In this document: piece by piece, positions 43,252-51,612 of the stretch | Numbering within the stretch: position 1 is the first letter of the stretch | Layout of the letters: every line of letters starts with the position of its first letter | Assembly: GCA_020635975.1 (NCBI GenBank) | Contig: JACJYT010000002.1 | Location: 372,001 to 436,000, forward strand | DNA length: 64,000 nt | Direction: 5' to 3' | From: Chitinophagales bacterium | GTDB lineage: Bacteria; Bacteroidota; Bacteroidia; Chitinophagales; UBA8649 | Position numbers and translations under genes: made by a program | Notes under the pieces: generated by a model | Database searches by the model: none | Told to the model about the DNA's origin: nothing | Seen by the model: only the letters and a program-made list of their open reading frames with translations

Positions 43252-43373
43252 GGCCTCTCCCCAACCCTCTCCTGGGAGAGGGAGCTATTATCGGTGAGTA
43301 TTTATATCCCTACAAATTTTATAAATTCTACATGCTTCCCTTCTCCTGAGGGGAAGGGCTAGGGATGGGGCCA
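43252..43373. repeat. MITE-like unit with inverted CT/GA-rich arms
   Basis: The left arm (43252-43284, GGCCTCTCCCCAACCC...) and right arm (43335-43373, ...GGGATGGGGCCA) are imperfect inverted copies about 120 bp apart end to end. Each arm also folds on itself (CTCTCC-TG-GGAGAG on the left, CCCTTC...GAAGGG on the right). The middle is AT-rich and non-coding. No target-site duplication is clear. Confidence 0.55.
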
Positions 43374-43390
43374 TTTTTACATTTCCGACT

Positions 43391-43463
43391 TCAGAGTACT
43401 CAGTACTCAGTACTCCGTACTCCGTACTCCAATCTCAATTCTCAATTCTCACATCTAAGATCT
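43391..43463. repeat. Second AGTACTC/CGTACTC heptamer tract
   Basis: Three tandem AGTACTC units are followed by two CGTACTC and then several TCTCAAT-type units. The same two heptamer themes occur in the same order at 42861-42934. The two tracts bracket the palindrome cluster. Confidence 0.65.
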
Positions 43464-43496
43464 AAAAAAGAAGGGATTAAAGCTCCCGAATTATTT

Positions 43497-43528
43497 AAAA
43501 ATAAAAAGCCTTGCTTGCAGCAAGGCTT
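43497..43528 (-). terminator. Intrinsic terminator of tRNA-Arg
   Basis: A 9-bp perfect stem AAGCCTTGC / GCAAGGCTT with a 5-base loop is followed, on the minus strand, by TTTTTATTTTT. It starts 7 bases downstream of the tRNA. Confidence 0.88.
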
Positions 43529-43534
43529 CACTTG

Positions 43535-43608
43535 TGACCCCGGAGGGATTCAAACCCCCAACCCTCAGAGCCGAAATCTGATGCGCTATTCAATTGCGCC
43601 ACGGAGCC
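43535..43608 (-). tRNA. tRNA-Arg (anticodon TCG)
   Basis: A 74-base cloverleaf can be folded. The acceptor stem is GGCTCCG/CGGGGTC with two wobble pairs, the D stem GCGC/GCGC, the anticodon stem TCAGA/TCTGA, and the anticodon TCG at 43572-43574 reads CGA codons. The T stem is GGGGG/CCCTC and the discriminator is A. CCA is not encoded. It lies at the edge of the repeat cluster, and tRNA genes are common integration sites, but no integrase is present. Confidence 0.93.
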
Positions 43609-43661
43609 ATGGCAGAAAAGCGGTCTTTAGCTAATGCTAGTCGCGTAGCCGTTTTCTAAGA

Positions 43662-43678
43662 CAAAAGTAGTACTTTTG
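43662..43678 (+). promoter_or_regulatory. Perfect inverted repeat overlapping a -7 box upstream of the thioesterase gene
   Basis: CAAAAGTA-G-TACTTTTG is a perfect 8-bp inverted repeat with a 1-base centre. Its right half, TACTTTTG at 43671-43678, is also an exact TAnnTTTG promoter box, 25 bases before the ATG at 43704. It could be an operator or a chance symmetry. Confidence 0.45.
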
Positions 43679-43703
43679 TTGCTTAATAAAAAAGTTAAAA
43701 TTT

Positions 43704-44219
43704 ATGGAGATGAAAACACCTGCTTATTCAAGAACAATAATGACAGAAATAGTACTCCCAAACGATGCAAATGCCTTAAATAATTTACGTGGAGGTAAAA
43801 TATTGCATTGGATGGATATCGCTTCTGCCATTGCCGCAGGGAAGCATGCTCAAGCTGTTGTTGTTACCGTTTCTGTAGATCAAGTATCTTTTGAAAACCC
43901 TATCAAGATAGGAGACGTAGTAACCATCGAAGCAAAAGTTACCAGATCCTTTAACTCGTCTATAGAAACCTATATTGAAGTTTGGGCAGAAAACTTGCCT
44001 TCACAAAATAAATACAAGTGCAATACCGCTTATTACACCTTTGTTGCCTTAGATAGTAATGGTCGACCTAAAAAAATTGCCCCAGTTCAGCCAGAAAGCG
44101 AAGAAGAGCAAAAACAATTTGAAGGAGCCTTAAAAAGAAGAGAAATTAGACTTATTTTAGCAGGAAGAATTAAGGCAACCGAGGCAGAAAGCCTAAAATC
44201 ACTTTTCGAAACCAATTAA
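43704..44219 (+). CDS. Acyl-CoA thioesterase (hot-dog fold, YciA/ACOT7-like)
   Basis: The 171-residue enzyme hydrolyses acyl-CoA to free acid and CoA. It has the hot-dog pattern with the catalytic-region motif ALNNLRGGKILHWMDIASAIAAGKHA (residues about 22-48) and DQVSFENPIKIGDVVTIEAKV (about 58-78), characteristic of the cytosolic YciA/ACOT7 branch. It is first in a three-gene plus-strand run with CorA and an alpha/beta hydrolase, with 11-bp gaps. The exact acyl chain length is not predictable. Confidence 0.92.
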   Translation: MEMKTPAYSRTIMTEIVLPNDANALNNLRGGKILHWMDIASAIAAGKHAQAVVVTVSVDQVSFENPIKIGDVVTIEAKVTRSFNSSIETYIEVWAENLPSQNKYKCNTAYYTFVALDSNGRPKKIAPVQPESEEEQKQFEGALKRREIRLILAGRIKATEAESLKSLFETN

Positions 44220-44230
44220 AAAAGGTTTAC

Positions 44231-45190
44231 ATGATCAAAATTCTCAAAAAAGTAGGAAATAAATTAGTGGAGATTCAAGAGCTAGAAAAAGGCTGTTGGG
44301 TAAACATCTATCCTCCTTTTTCTAAAGAGAATTTGGAGGAAATAGCAGAAATTCACAACTTACCCCTAGATTTCTTAACGGATTCTTTGGATAGAGACGA
44401 GCAAAGTAGATTTGAGTCGGAAGAAGAAGCAGATCTAGTAGTAGTGAACACCCCCATTCTGAACAACGATTTGATTGAGAATGAATCCTTATACCTAACT
44501 ATTCCTATCGGTATTATAAGCAAGCCAGAATATATCTTAACCATTTGCAGTTACGAAAATAGAGTTATAGACGATTTTTTATTTAACCGAATAAAGGGCT
44601 TCGATCCTGCAGATCAAAGTCAGTTTACCTTGTTGTTGTTTAATCGCAATGTGTACTATTTTCAATATTACCTAAGAGAAATCAATAATAAACGTTACTC
44701 TTTCGAGAACGAAATTTATCGTTCATCAAGAAGTAAGGACCTTAAGCGACTTCTAGATTTACAGAAAAGTTTGATTTATTTCGTTACTAACTTGCGTAGT
44801 AATGACTTAATGATGAATAAGTTAAGAAGAACCAATTTCTTGAAAATAAGAGAGCACGAAGAGAAGGAAGATTTCTTAGAAGATATCGTAGTAGATAGTG
44901 GTCAGGCTATTCAGATGGCCGATATCTACACCAACATTCTTAATGGAACTATGGATTCTTTTGCCTCTATCATTTCTAATAATTTGGGAATAGTAGTACA
45001 ACGCTTAACGGCAGTAACCATAGTATTAATGGTGCCTACCTTGTTGGCTAGTTTCTATGGCATGAATATTCGCCTTCCGCTTCAAGAGGGCTATGAGCAT
45101 AGTTATTTGCCATTTTATGTAATCATTGGACTTTCATTAGCGATGTCCTTTGTTTTGGGATGGTTTTTTATGAAAAAAAGATGGTTTTAA
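44231..45190 (+). CDS. corA: CorA-family divalent cation transporter
   Basis: The 319-residue protein has a large soluble N-terminal domain and two C-terminal transmembrane helices (about 263-283 and 292-313). Between them is the signature YGMN-I-RLPLQ. The GMN motif forms the pore filter of magnesium and cobalt channels. The N-terminal DFLTDSLDRDEQSRFE segment is typical of CorA relatives of this shorter type. Mg2+ uptake is the likely role. It lies 11 bp after the thioesterase gene. Confidence 0.93.
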   Translation: MIKILKKVGNKLVEIQELEKGCWVNIYPPFSKENLEEIAEIHNLPLDFLTDSLDRDEQSRFESEEEADLVVVNTPILNNDLIENESLYLTIPIGIISKPEYILTICSYENRVIDDFLFNRIKGFDPADQSQFTLLLFNRNVYYFQYYLREINNKRYSFENEIYRSSRSKDLKRLLDLQKSLIYFVTNLRSNDLMMNKLRRTNFLKIREHEEKEDFLEDIVVDSGQAIQMADIYTNILNGTMDSFASIISNNLGIVVQRLTAVTIVLMVPTLLASFYGMNIRLPLQEGYEHSYLPFYVIIGLSLAMSFVLGWFFMKKRWF

Positions 45191-45201
45191 TTTAAAGATT
45201 T

Positions 45202-46194
45202 ATGAAAAAGATACTTCTAGGTATTTTGGCTCTGGTGCTGCTTGTTCCTATTGCAATTTTCTTTCTCAGAAAGGATAATGTAGTTAGTATGGAAGAGGCG
45301 AAGGACTTGTGCGAAACTAAGAATTCGCATTATTTTGAATTTAATGGTTTGGAATATCATTATACCGAGCAAGGTTCTGGAGAAGAATGCATTTTAATGG
45401 TTCACGGCTTTGGTGGTTCTCACAAGAATTTTGAGTTAGTTTCTGAGCTCTTATCCGATTCTTTTAGAGTTATATGCATCGATCTTCCGGCTTTTGGTTT
45501 ATCGAGTGTGCCTCAAGAGAATGTGCTAGGAGAGGAGATGTTTGCTCTTTATAGAAAGTTTATTGCCAGTAGTTTAGATAAGCTAAACATTAGTTCTTGT
45601 CACCTTGTGGGTAATTCTTTAGGAGGGTGGATTTCTTGGGATTTAGCAAGTTCTCAAGATCCTCGTATCAAGTCGCTTACTTTGCTAAATAGTGCAGGTT
45701 ATGGAATGGATAGAGTAAAAAGTAATGCTTCTAGTTGGATGACAGGACCTTTTGCAAAATTTCTATTTAAGAAAGGGGTTCCTTACCGTATGACCTTGTC
45801 GAATGCGCGCAGAGTTTTGTGGGATGATACGAAGGTAAACGAAGAGAAAGTTCGTTTGAATTACTACATGATGAATAAGGAAGGCACCTTCGATTGGATG
45901 TTGAATATGGTGGCAAGTGCAGTCATTCCAGATACCACTTTACTTCTTTCCGTTAATTGTCCGAGTCTAATAATTTGGGGCGATCAAGATGAAGTTGTAC
46001 CGGCAGAGCATGCTGCAAGTTTTGAAAGAGACATTCCCAACAGCGCGAAAATTATTTATGAGAATTGTGGTCACGTACCTCAGATTGAATATCCAGAGCG
46101 CTTTGTTGCCGATTGGAAGGCGTTCTATCACCAAAATTTTCCTAAAGAAGTGGTGCTAGAAGCAGATAGCTTGCTTATACCTCAAAGCCTCTAG
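45202..46194 (+). CDS. Membrane-anchored or exported alpha/beta hydrolase (Ser nucleophile)
   Basis: The 330-residue protein starts with a hydrophobic segment (ILLGILALVLLVPIAIFFL) that is a signal anchor or signal peptide. The fold motifs are MVHGFGGSHKNF (about 68), the nucleophile elbow LVGNSLGGWISWD (about 135), the acid motif IWGDQDEVVP and the catalytic His in NCGHVPQIEYPERF. The substrate is unknown. Its last 20 bases overlap the 3' end of fmt on the opposite strand. Confidence 0.87.
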   Translation: MKKILLGILALVLLVPIAIFFLRKDNVVSMEEAKDLCETKNSHYFEFNGLEYHYTEQGSGEECILMVHGFGGSHKNFELVSELLSDSFRVICIDLPAFGLSSVPQENVLGEEMFALYRKFIASSLDKLNISSCHLVGNSLGGWISWDLASSQDPRIKSLTLLNSAGYGMDRVKSNASSWMTGPFAKFLFKKGVPYRMTLSNARRVLWDDTKVNEEKVRLNYYMMNKEGTFDWMLNMVASAVIPDTTLLLSVNCPSLIIWGDQDEVVPAEHAASFERDIPNSAKIIYENCGHVPQIEYPERFVADWKAFYHQNFPKEVVLEADSLLIPQSL

Positions 46195-47116
46195 CTAATA
46201 TATCTTGGTAAGCGTTGATGAAGTCGAGGGCAGAGCATCTCTTCTTTCCTTCCATTTGTAAACCAATAATTTCTAGTAGTCCTTTCCCCGTACCTACGAA
46301 AAGCTTTTTGTCTTTTACCTTTATTTCACCAGCCTTAAGAGGAAAGCTCTCTGAGGATATTTTTGTAGTATGAATTTTAACATTTTTGCCCTCTAGGCTA
46401 GTAAATGCGCTTGGAAATGGATTTAAGCCCCTAACTAGGTTGTGGATGTCATGAGCACTTTTATGCCAAGAAATTTTACAATCTTCCTTAAAAATTTTTG
46501 GAGCATGTTTGGCTTCAATACTCAAATCTTGAGGCACTTCTTTAATAGTTCCATTTTCAAGTTCTTCCAAAGTCTTCAAAAGCAGTTCTGCTCCCAAATG
46601 CATTAGCCTATAATAAACCTCACCCGTTGTTTCATCCTCACCAATTGGCGTGCTAGCTTGTCCGATAATATTACCCGTATCAATTTCGTGCTTCAAAAAG
46701 AAGGTGCTAACGCCAGTTTTTTTCTCTCCATTAATCACAGCCCAATGTATAGGAGCAGCACCTCTATAATTGGGTAACAAAGAACCATGCACATTGATCG
46801 ATCCCAATGGTGGCATATCCCAAACTACTACCGGCAACATTCTAAAAGCTACTACAACATTTAAGTCGGCATTTAGTGCTTTTAACTCGGCAAGAAATTC
46901 TTCGTTTTTTAGTTTTTCTGGTTGAAGTATTTTAAGGTTTTGACTTTCAGCATAGAGCTTAACATCCGATTTTTTTACTTGTTGCCCTCTTCCAGCTGGT
47001 TTGTCGGGTGCAGTTACCACTCCTACAACAGGATATCCATTTTCTACAAGAGCTTTTAAACTAGCTACTGCAAAATCGGGCGTACCCATAAAAACTATTC
47101 TATTCAATTTCTTCAT
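46175..47116 (-). CDS. fmt: Methionyl-tRNA formyltransferase
   Basis: Fmt formylates the methionine on initiator tRNA for translation start; the matching tRNA gene is at 15.1 kb. The 313-residue enzyme has IVFMGTPDFAV at the start, the folate/catalytic motif INVHGSLLPNYRGAAPIHWA near residue 107, and the C-terminal LVRGLNPFPSAFT region that contacts tRNA. It lies 18 bp downstream of pyrC on the same strand, probably co-transcribed. Confidence 0.97.
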   Translation of the reverse strand: MKKLNRIVFMGTPDFAVASLKALVENGYPVVGVVTAPDKPAGRGQQVKKSDVKLYAESQNLKILQPEKLKNEEFLAELKALNADLNVVVAFRMLPVVVWDMPPLGSINVHGSLLPNYRGAAPIHWAVINGEKKTGVSTFFLKHEIDTGNIIGQASTPIGEDETTGEVYYRLMHLGAELLLKTLEELENGTIKEVPQDLSIEAKHAPKIFKEDCKISWHKSAHDIHNLVRGLNPFPSAFTSLEGKNVKIHTTKISSESFPLKAGEIKVKDKKLFVGTGKGLLEIIGLQMEGKKRCSALDFINAYQDILARGFEV

Positions 47117-47134
47117 ACTTCCTTTCTTCCTTGT

Positions 47135-48475
47135 TTATGCTCTATCAAAATAAAGTCTTTCCCCTTTCTTTGCTTCGTGAAATTCTCCATTTTCGTAGGC
47201 CAAATGACCACTAACAAAGGTATGGGTAACGGTATTTCTAAAAATGCTACCCTCTAGTGGACTCCAAGCACACTTGTAGTGGATGTTTCCCTTGTGCACG
47301 TAATTCTTTTCTTTCATGTCAACTAATACTAAATCGGCGAAATAGCCCTCTCTTATAAATCCTCTTTCTTTAATTTGGAAACATCTAGCGGGAGCGTGAC
47401 TCATTTTTTCAACTACTTTTTCTATGCTAAGTTTTCCGCGTTGATAAAAATCTAGCATCATATTTAAACTATGTTGAACTAAAGGCAAGCCAGAAGGTGC
47501 TTTGAAATAAGAGTTGCGTTTTTCTTCTAAGGTATGCGGCGCATGATCTGTTGCAATGATATCTAATCTATCGTCTAATAAGGCATCTAATAGGGCTAGG
47601 CGATTTTTCTTTTCCTTAATGGCTGGATTACACTTGATTCTACTACCGAAAATATAATAGTCTTCCGAATCGAACCAAAGGTGGTGAACACATACCTCAG
47701 AAGTTATTTTTTTCTCTTCGAGAGGAAGCTTATTGGTAAAGAGTTCTAGTTCTTTTGCCGTAGAAATGTGCAGAATATGTAATCTCGTGCCGCATTGTTT
47801 AGCTAATTCTATGGCCTTTGAAGAACTTAGGTAGCACGCTTCTTCACTGCGAATGATAGGATGCATGTAGAAGGGAACTAAGTCACTGTATTTTTCTCTT
47901 GCAAGCGCTTCATTGGCACGAATAGTTTGCTCATCTTCGCAGTGAGTGGCAATTAGTCCTTCGAAATTACAGAAATATGCTTTCAATGCTTTCTCGTCAT
48001 CCACCAACATATTCCCTGTGCTGCTTCCCATAAATATTTTTAAGCCGCAAACTTTAGTTAAATCGGTACGCATCACCTCGTCGTAATTATTGTTCGCCCC
48101 TCCCATAAAAAAGGAATAATTTGCTAGAGAGGTTTGCGAGGCTACATGGTATTTAGCAGCTAAATTTTCTTGGGTGGTGGTGGTAGGATTAGTGTTTGGC
48201 ATTTCCATAAAAGAGGTGGTGCCTCCAGCCACAGCGGCCTTTGCTTCTGTATAAATATCGGCCTTGTGGGTTAAGCCTGGCTCTCTAAAATGCACCTGGT
48301 CATCAATTACTCCTGGCAATAAATATTTTCCTTTCGCATCCATCTCAGTAGCTTGACAATCATTACTAATCTCTGCTCCAATTTTTGCAATTCGTTGATT
48401 TTTGATAAGTAAATCTCCTTCAAAAATTCTTCCTTCGTTTACAATTTTCGCATTCTTTATTAGGTAGTTTTTCAT
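47135..48475 (-). CDS. pyrC: Dihydroorotase (class I)
   Basis: PyrC closes carbamoyl-aspartate to dihydroorotate in pyrimidine synthesis. The 446-residue protein has LPGVIDDQVHFREPGLTHK (metal His pair, about 51), GLKIFMGSSTGN (carboxylated Lys region), ATHCEDE, LHILHISTAKE and the C-terminal DIIATDHAPHTLEEK. All metal-binding positions can be found. It is followed 18 bp later by fmt. Confidence 0.96.
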   Translation of the reverse strand: MKNYLIKNAKIVNEGRIFEGDLLIKNQRIAKIGAEISNDCQATEMDAKGKYLLPGVIDDQVHFREPGLTHKADIYTEAKAAVAGGTTSFMEMPNTNPTTTTQENLAAKYHVASQTSLANYSFFMGGANNNYDEVMRTDLTKVCGLKIFMGSSTGNMLVDDEKALKAYFCNFEGLIATHCEDEQTIRANEALAREKYSDLVPFYMHPIIRSEEACYLSSSKAIELAKQCGTRLHILHISTAKELELFTNKLPLEEKKITSEVCVHHLWFDSEDYYIFGSRIKCNPAIKEKKNRLALLDALLDDRLDIIATDHAPHTLEEKRNSYFKAPSGLPLVQHSLNMMLDFYQRGKLSIEKVVEKMSHAPARCFQIKERGFIREGYFADLVLVDMKEKNYVHKGNIHYKCAWSPLEGSIFRNTVTHTFVSGHLAYENGEFHEAKKGERLYFDRA

Positions 48476-48724
48476 AATAAATAACTTGTCGTGCTAAGGT
48501 AAGAACTGAAAGTAAGAATTAAAACTTATTCCAAAGAAGGCCTATTTTTTTTTAGATATGCATGGGAACGGAGTTCGTAGCGCCCTAGCTACGAAGGGCA
48601 TACATTTTTAAAGGAATATACAATAACTCATTGGGCCTCTAAGCCACTATATCAACCCTTGTTAATTACTTTTTTCTTTGCTTTTGGCTTCATGTTTTAG
48701 TTTTGTACAAACAAAAAATATAGT
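48476..48724. other. Intergenic region between divergent pyrC and fsa with one hairpin
   Basis: The only structure seen in the first half is TTCGTAGC-GCCCTA-GCTACGAA at 48574-48595, an 8-bp perfect stem with a 6-base loop and no T tail. The fsa promoter box is at 48698-48705. No open frame or RNA gene is evident. Confidence 0.6.
48698..48705 (+). promoter_or_regulatory. -7 promoter box for fsa
   Basis: TAGTTTTG fits TAnnTTTG, 19 bases before the ATG at 48725. A TTTG lies 17 bases upstream and could serve as the -33 element. Spacing is slightly short. Confidence 0.55.
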
Positions 48725-49378
48725 ATGAAATTTTTTATCGATACAGCAAATTTGGATCAAATTAAAGAAGCCGCTAGTCTTGGCGTTTTAGATGGCGTTA
48801 CTACGAATCCGTCCTTAATGGCTAAGGAAGGCATTAAGGGAGAAGCCGCCGTTCTTGCCCATTATGTTGCTATTTGCAATTTGGTAGATGGTCCGGTTAG
48901 CGCTGAAGTGCTAAGTACAGATTTCGAAGGAATGGTAAGAGAAGGAGAAGCTCTAGCCAAATTACACAAGAATATTGTGGTTAAAATTCCAATGATAAAA
49001 GATGGAATTAAAGCGATAAAATATTTCACTGACAAGGGAATTAAGACTAATTGTACTTTGGTGTTTTCAGCCGGACAAGCATTATTAGCGGCTAAAGCTG
49101 GAGCAACTATGGTAAGTCCTTTTATTGGTCGTATAGACGATAGCAATTGGGATGGGGTGCAATTAATCGAGCAAATTGTTCAAATTTATGAGAACTACGG
49201 GTTTGGAACAGAAATACTAGCTGCATCTATTAGAAGTGGCTTACATATCGTTCAATGCGCTGAAGCAGGTGCAGACATTGCAACTTGTCCACTTTCTAGC
49301 ATAGAAGCCTTATTCAAACATCCTTTAACAGATATTGGTCTGGCTAAGTTTTTAGAGGATTCTAAGAAAATGGCCTAG
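48725..49378 (+). CDS. fsa: Fructose-6-phosphate aldolase/transaldolase, small type
   Basis: The 217-residue barrel enzyme belongs to the short transaldolase/FSA family. Signature motifs are FIDTANLDQIKEA, GVTTNPSLMAKEG, the Schiff-base Lys at about 87 in IVVKIPM, GIKTNCTLVFSAGQA and VSPFIGRIDD. Members either move a dihydroxyacetone unit between sugar phosphates or cleave fructose 6-phosphate; these roles cannot be separated without the catalytic-pocket comparison. It has its own promoter and a strong terminator. Confidence 0.94.
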   Translation: MKFFIDTANLDQIKEAASLGVLDGVTTNPSLMAKEGIKGEAAVLAHYVAICNLVDGPVSAEVLSTDFEGMVREGEALAKLHKNIVVKIPMIKDGIKAIKYFTDKGIKTNCTLVFSAGQALLAAKAGATMVSPFIGRIDDSNWDGVQLIEQIVQIYENYGFGTEILAASIRSGLHIVQCAEAGADIATCPLSSIEALFKHPLTDIGLAKFLEDSKKMA

Positions 49379-49433
49379 TTTTTTATGTGCTGAGTACAAA
49401 GTACCTAGTATAAGGATGATGGATACGTAGATT

Positions 49434-49463
49434 AAATTCCACTGCTTTGCGGTGGAATTTTTA
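49434..49463 (+). terminator. Intrinsic terminator after fsa
   Basis: AAATTCCACTGC-TTT-GCGGTGGAATTT forms a 12-bp stem with one wobble pair and a 3-base loop, followed by TT and an AT-rich tail. It begins 55 bases after the fsa stop. Confidence 0.85.
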
Positions 49464-49477
49464 TATAAAATAGAAAG

Positions 49478-50395
49478 ATGAAAGCTGAACGCCAAGCAAT
49501 AATTTTAATGCATGTTGCCACTTTTTTGTTTGGTTTTACCGCCATTCTGGGCAAGCTAATTTCTCTTTCTAGTATTAATTTGGTTTGGCATAGGATGTGG
49601 ATTGCCTCTGCTATTTTTATGCTATTCCCTAAGTTCTTCATAAAACTGAGGGCCACTAATTGGCAAACTAGAAAACAATTTCTTTTAATTGGAATTTTGG
49701 TTGCCTTGCATTGGCTTGCTTTTTATGGCTGTATAAAATTGGGCAATAGCGCCTCTCTAGCACTTGCAACCTTCGGAACCATTACCTTGTTTGCCGCCTT
49801 GATTGAACCTCTGGTTTTCAAAGTAAAGATGAAGAAGCGAGAGTTGTTTATTGGAGTCTTAGTTATCCTCGGACTTGCCCTTATAGCCAAATCGAATCCT
49901 GATGAAAAGTTTTCTTTGCAATCTTCTTATATCCAAGCCATGTTTTTAGGCATTCTAGCTGCATTTTTAGCAGCTCTCTTTTCGGTCTTAAATAAGAAAT
50001 ACGTCTTAAACAACTCGCCTACAGTGGTCACCTTTTTGCAGATGATGGGAGGTTTTATCTTTTTGAGTTTATTGCTTCCTTTTTTTCTGTATCAAGGCCT
50101 AAGTTTTGAATTTATTCCCGATGGGAGGGATATTGCTTATTTAATCTTACTTGCGGTTATTTGCACCAACATTGCCTTCTCTTTAGAAATGGAAGCCCTA
50201 AAAAATATGAGTGCCTTCACTTCTAACCTTATTCTAAATCTAGAACCACTTTATGGGATTGCTCTCGCCATTATTATTTTTGCAGAGAATCAAATGCTTA
50301 ACTTCTGGTTCTATATTGGGGCTGCACTAATTATGCTGACCGTCTTTATCCACCCAATCTTAGATAAATATATTAATAGGAAGGCAGCTGTTTAA
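49478..50395 (+). CDS. EamA/DMT-family transporter
   Basis: The 305-residue membrane protein has ten predicted helices in two EamA halves. The first half begins MHVATFLFGFTAILGKLISL and includes LGNSASLALATFGTITLFAALIEP. The second half includes FLAALFSVLNKKYV and ends with NLEPLYGIALAIIIFAENQ. DMT proteins export or import small metabolites such as amino acids or nucleosides. The substrate is unknown. It follows the fsa terminator directly. Confidence 0.93.
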   Translation: MKAERQAIILMHVATFLFGFTAILGKLISLSSINLVWHRMWIASAIFMLFPKFFIKLRATNWQTRKQFLLIGILVALHWLAFYGCIKLGNSASLALATFGTITLFAALIEPLVFKVKMKKRELFIGVLVILGLALIAKSNPDEKFSLQSSYIQAMFLGILAAFLAALFSVLNKKYVLNNSPTVVTFLQMMGGFIFLSLLLPFFLYQGLSFEFIPDGRDIAYLILLAVICTNIAFSLEMEALKNMSAFTSNLILNLEPLYGIALAIIIFAENQMLNFWFYIGAALIMLTVFIHPILDKYINRKAAV

Positions 50396-50411
50396 AGAGG
50401 ATTAACTTCTT

Positions 50412-51500
50412 CTATTTAAAGGGGTAAACGAATTGGCTCGTGCTTGCGTTAATAAAGGTTTCACAATCTTGAATGCGCAAGGTAGATTTGTAAATGAAAG
50501 TTTTGCCAAGCTGACCTATCACCCATACTTTTTTTCTTTTTTCTATATTACTAGAATAATTAAGCAGGTAGTATTCATTTTCATTTATTTGGGCAATTCC
50601 AGGAAAGGCACAATCGCCAGTACTATCGAAATCTTTCACATGGATTAAGCTTTTATTTTTTGTATCTAAAAGATACAAAGCAGTTGTTTTCTTCTTTAAA
50701 GAATAGCGCACTAAGTTCTTCTTATATTTCCCTTCTTTGTGAACAAGCGGACCATCAAGATTTCTTCTAGCTATCAAATAGTGCTTTCCATTATGTTTAA
50801 AAAATAGTGGACTATCGAATTTGTAGGGACTATACCAATATTCGAATTTGCTATAATCATTATTATCTGCATGTACTAGGTAGGAACCATCGAACTCTAG
50901 TCGAGCAATGCCCCAAATATCATCGTTCTCATCAAAACTTAGTTCTATTTCGGCAATGGCTCTATCGTGTTTAATCTGAGGCTCTTCACTTAAAGCCGCC
51001 CAATTCATCCCGTCTATACTTTTGTACAGTCTAAACTCACTTGGAACATTCAATTTATATTCATTGATTCCATCGTAAGTAGATAGGTAAAAAACGCCCT
51101 TGTGCGAAAGTATTCTCCACGGCACATAACCTAAAGGAATATTCAGTTCTTCAATGCTTGACCATTGAGAACTAAGCGCGTCATAGTAGCAATTAAAAAT
51201 TCCCTGCGGTTCGAATTTTAGCATTTTAGTTCCTCCTTTGAAAAACATAAAGAAAAGGCTATCTCCTTTCGCATAAAATCTCGGCTCTCTTAAATCACTT
51301 TCTAGATAGATTTCTTTCTCTAAACTCCAAGTAGTAAAATCTGCTGAGCTTAATATATACAAGCTAGTTTTTTTAGATGCGAAATGACTAGGAGCATTTC
51401 GAAATGCCATATAATACTTGCCCTGAAATTGAATTAAATCTAGATTATTGTTAGCATCTCGAAGTTTTAAGTCTTGCGGAATGTTAGCGGAGGGAATCAT
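50412..51500 (-). CDS. Beta-propeller (glycosidase/sialidase-like) protein, separated from its signal peptide by a stop codon
   Basis: The 362 residues form a five-bladed-propeller-like series of beta motifs with aromatic W/Y-rich strands: YYMAFRNAPSHF, SLEKEIYLESDLREPRFY, WRILSHKGVFYLSTYDG and FRLYKSIDGMNWA, resembling glycosyl hydrolase 43/32 or BNR folds. I cannot assign catalytic residues. The available start (ATG at 51500) gives no signal peptide. Reading the same frame upstream to an ATG at 51596 gives a perfect one, interrupted only by TAA at 51528-51530. The gene is probably an inactivated secreted protein, or else a sequencing error is present. Confidence 0.75.
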   Translation of the reverse strand: MIPSANIPQDLKLRDANNNLDLIQFQGKYYMAFRNAPSHFASKKTSLYILSSADFTTWSLEKEIYLESDLREPRFYAKGDSLFFMFFKGGTKMLKFEPQGIFNCYYDALSSQWSSIEELNIPLGYVPWRILSHKGVFYLSTYDGINEYKLNVPSEFRLYKSIDGMNWAALSEEPQIKHDRAIAEIELSFDENDDIWGIARLEFDGSYLVHADNNDYSKFEYWYSPYKFDSPLFFKHNGKHYLIARRNLDGPLVHKEGKYKKNLVRYSLKKKTTALYLLDTKNKSLIHVKDFDSTGDCAFPGIAQINENEYYLLNYSSNIEKRKKVWVIGQLGKTFIYKSTLRIQDCETFINASTSQFVYPFK

Positions 51501-51527
51501 TTTTTCCCATTTCGAATTAGATATGCA

Positions 51528-51596
51528 TTATGCCTGACTAGGTAGCAAAATAAAAACAAAACTTAGTGTAAAGAAGCAACGGAGCAGTTTTCTCAT
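51528..51596 (-). pseudogene. Detached signal peptide of the propeller gene, ending in an in-frame TAA
   Basis: From the ATG at 51596 the minus strand encodes 22 residues, starting MRKLLRCFFTLSFVFILLP and ending SQA. The next codon is TAA (51530-51528). The same frame continues with nine sense codons to the ATG at 51500. A single change of CAA to TAA would explain this, since SQAQ would be a normal cleavage site in this organism's style. Confidence 0.75.
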
Positions 51597-51612
51597 TTAT
51601 GGACTTATTTTT

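Noticed and set aside
43365..43634. 89-codon plus-strand frame
   Set aside because: It runs through the heptamer tract and antisense through the tRNA-Arg gene.
43535..43704. tRNA-Arg as the attachment site of a genomic island
   Set aside because: No integrase, no direct repeat of the tRNA end and no mobile genes are present in the window; only short repeats adjoin it.
48574..48595. Hairpin as a terminator for pyrC or fsa
   Set aside because: It lies upstream of both divergent genes and has no T tract, so it cannot terminate either.
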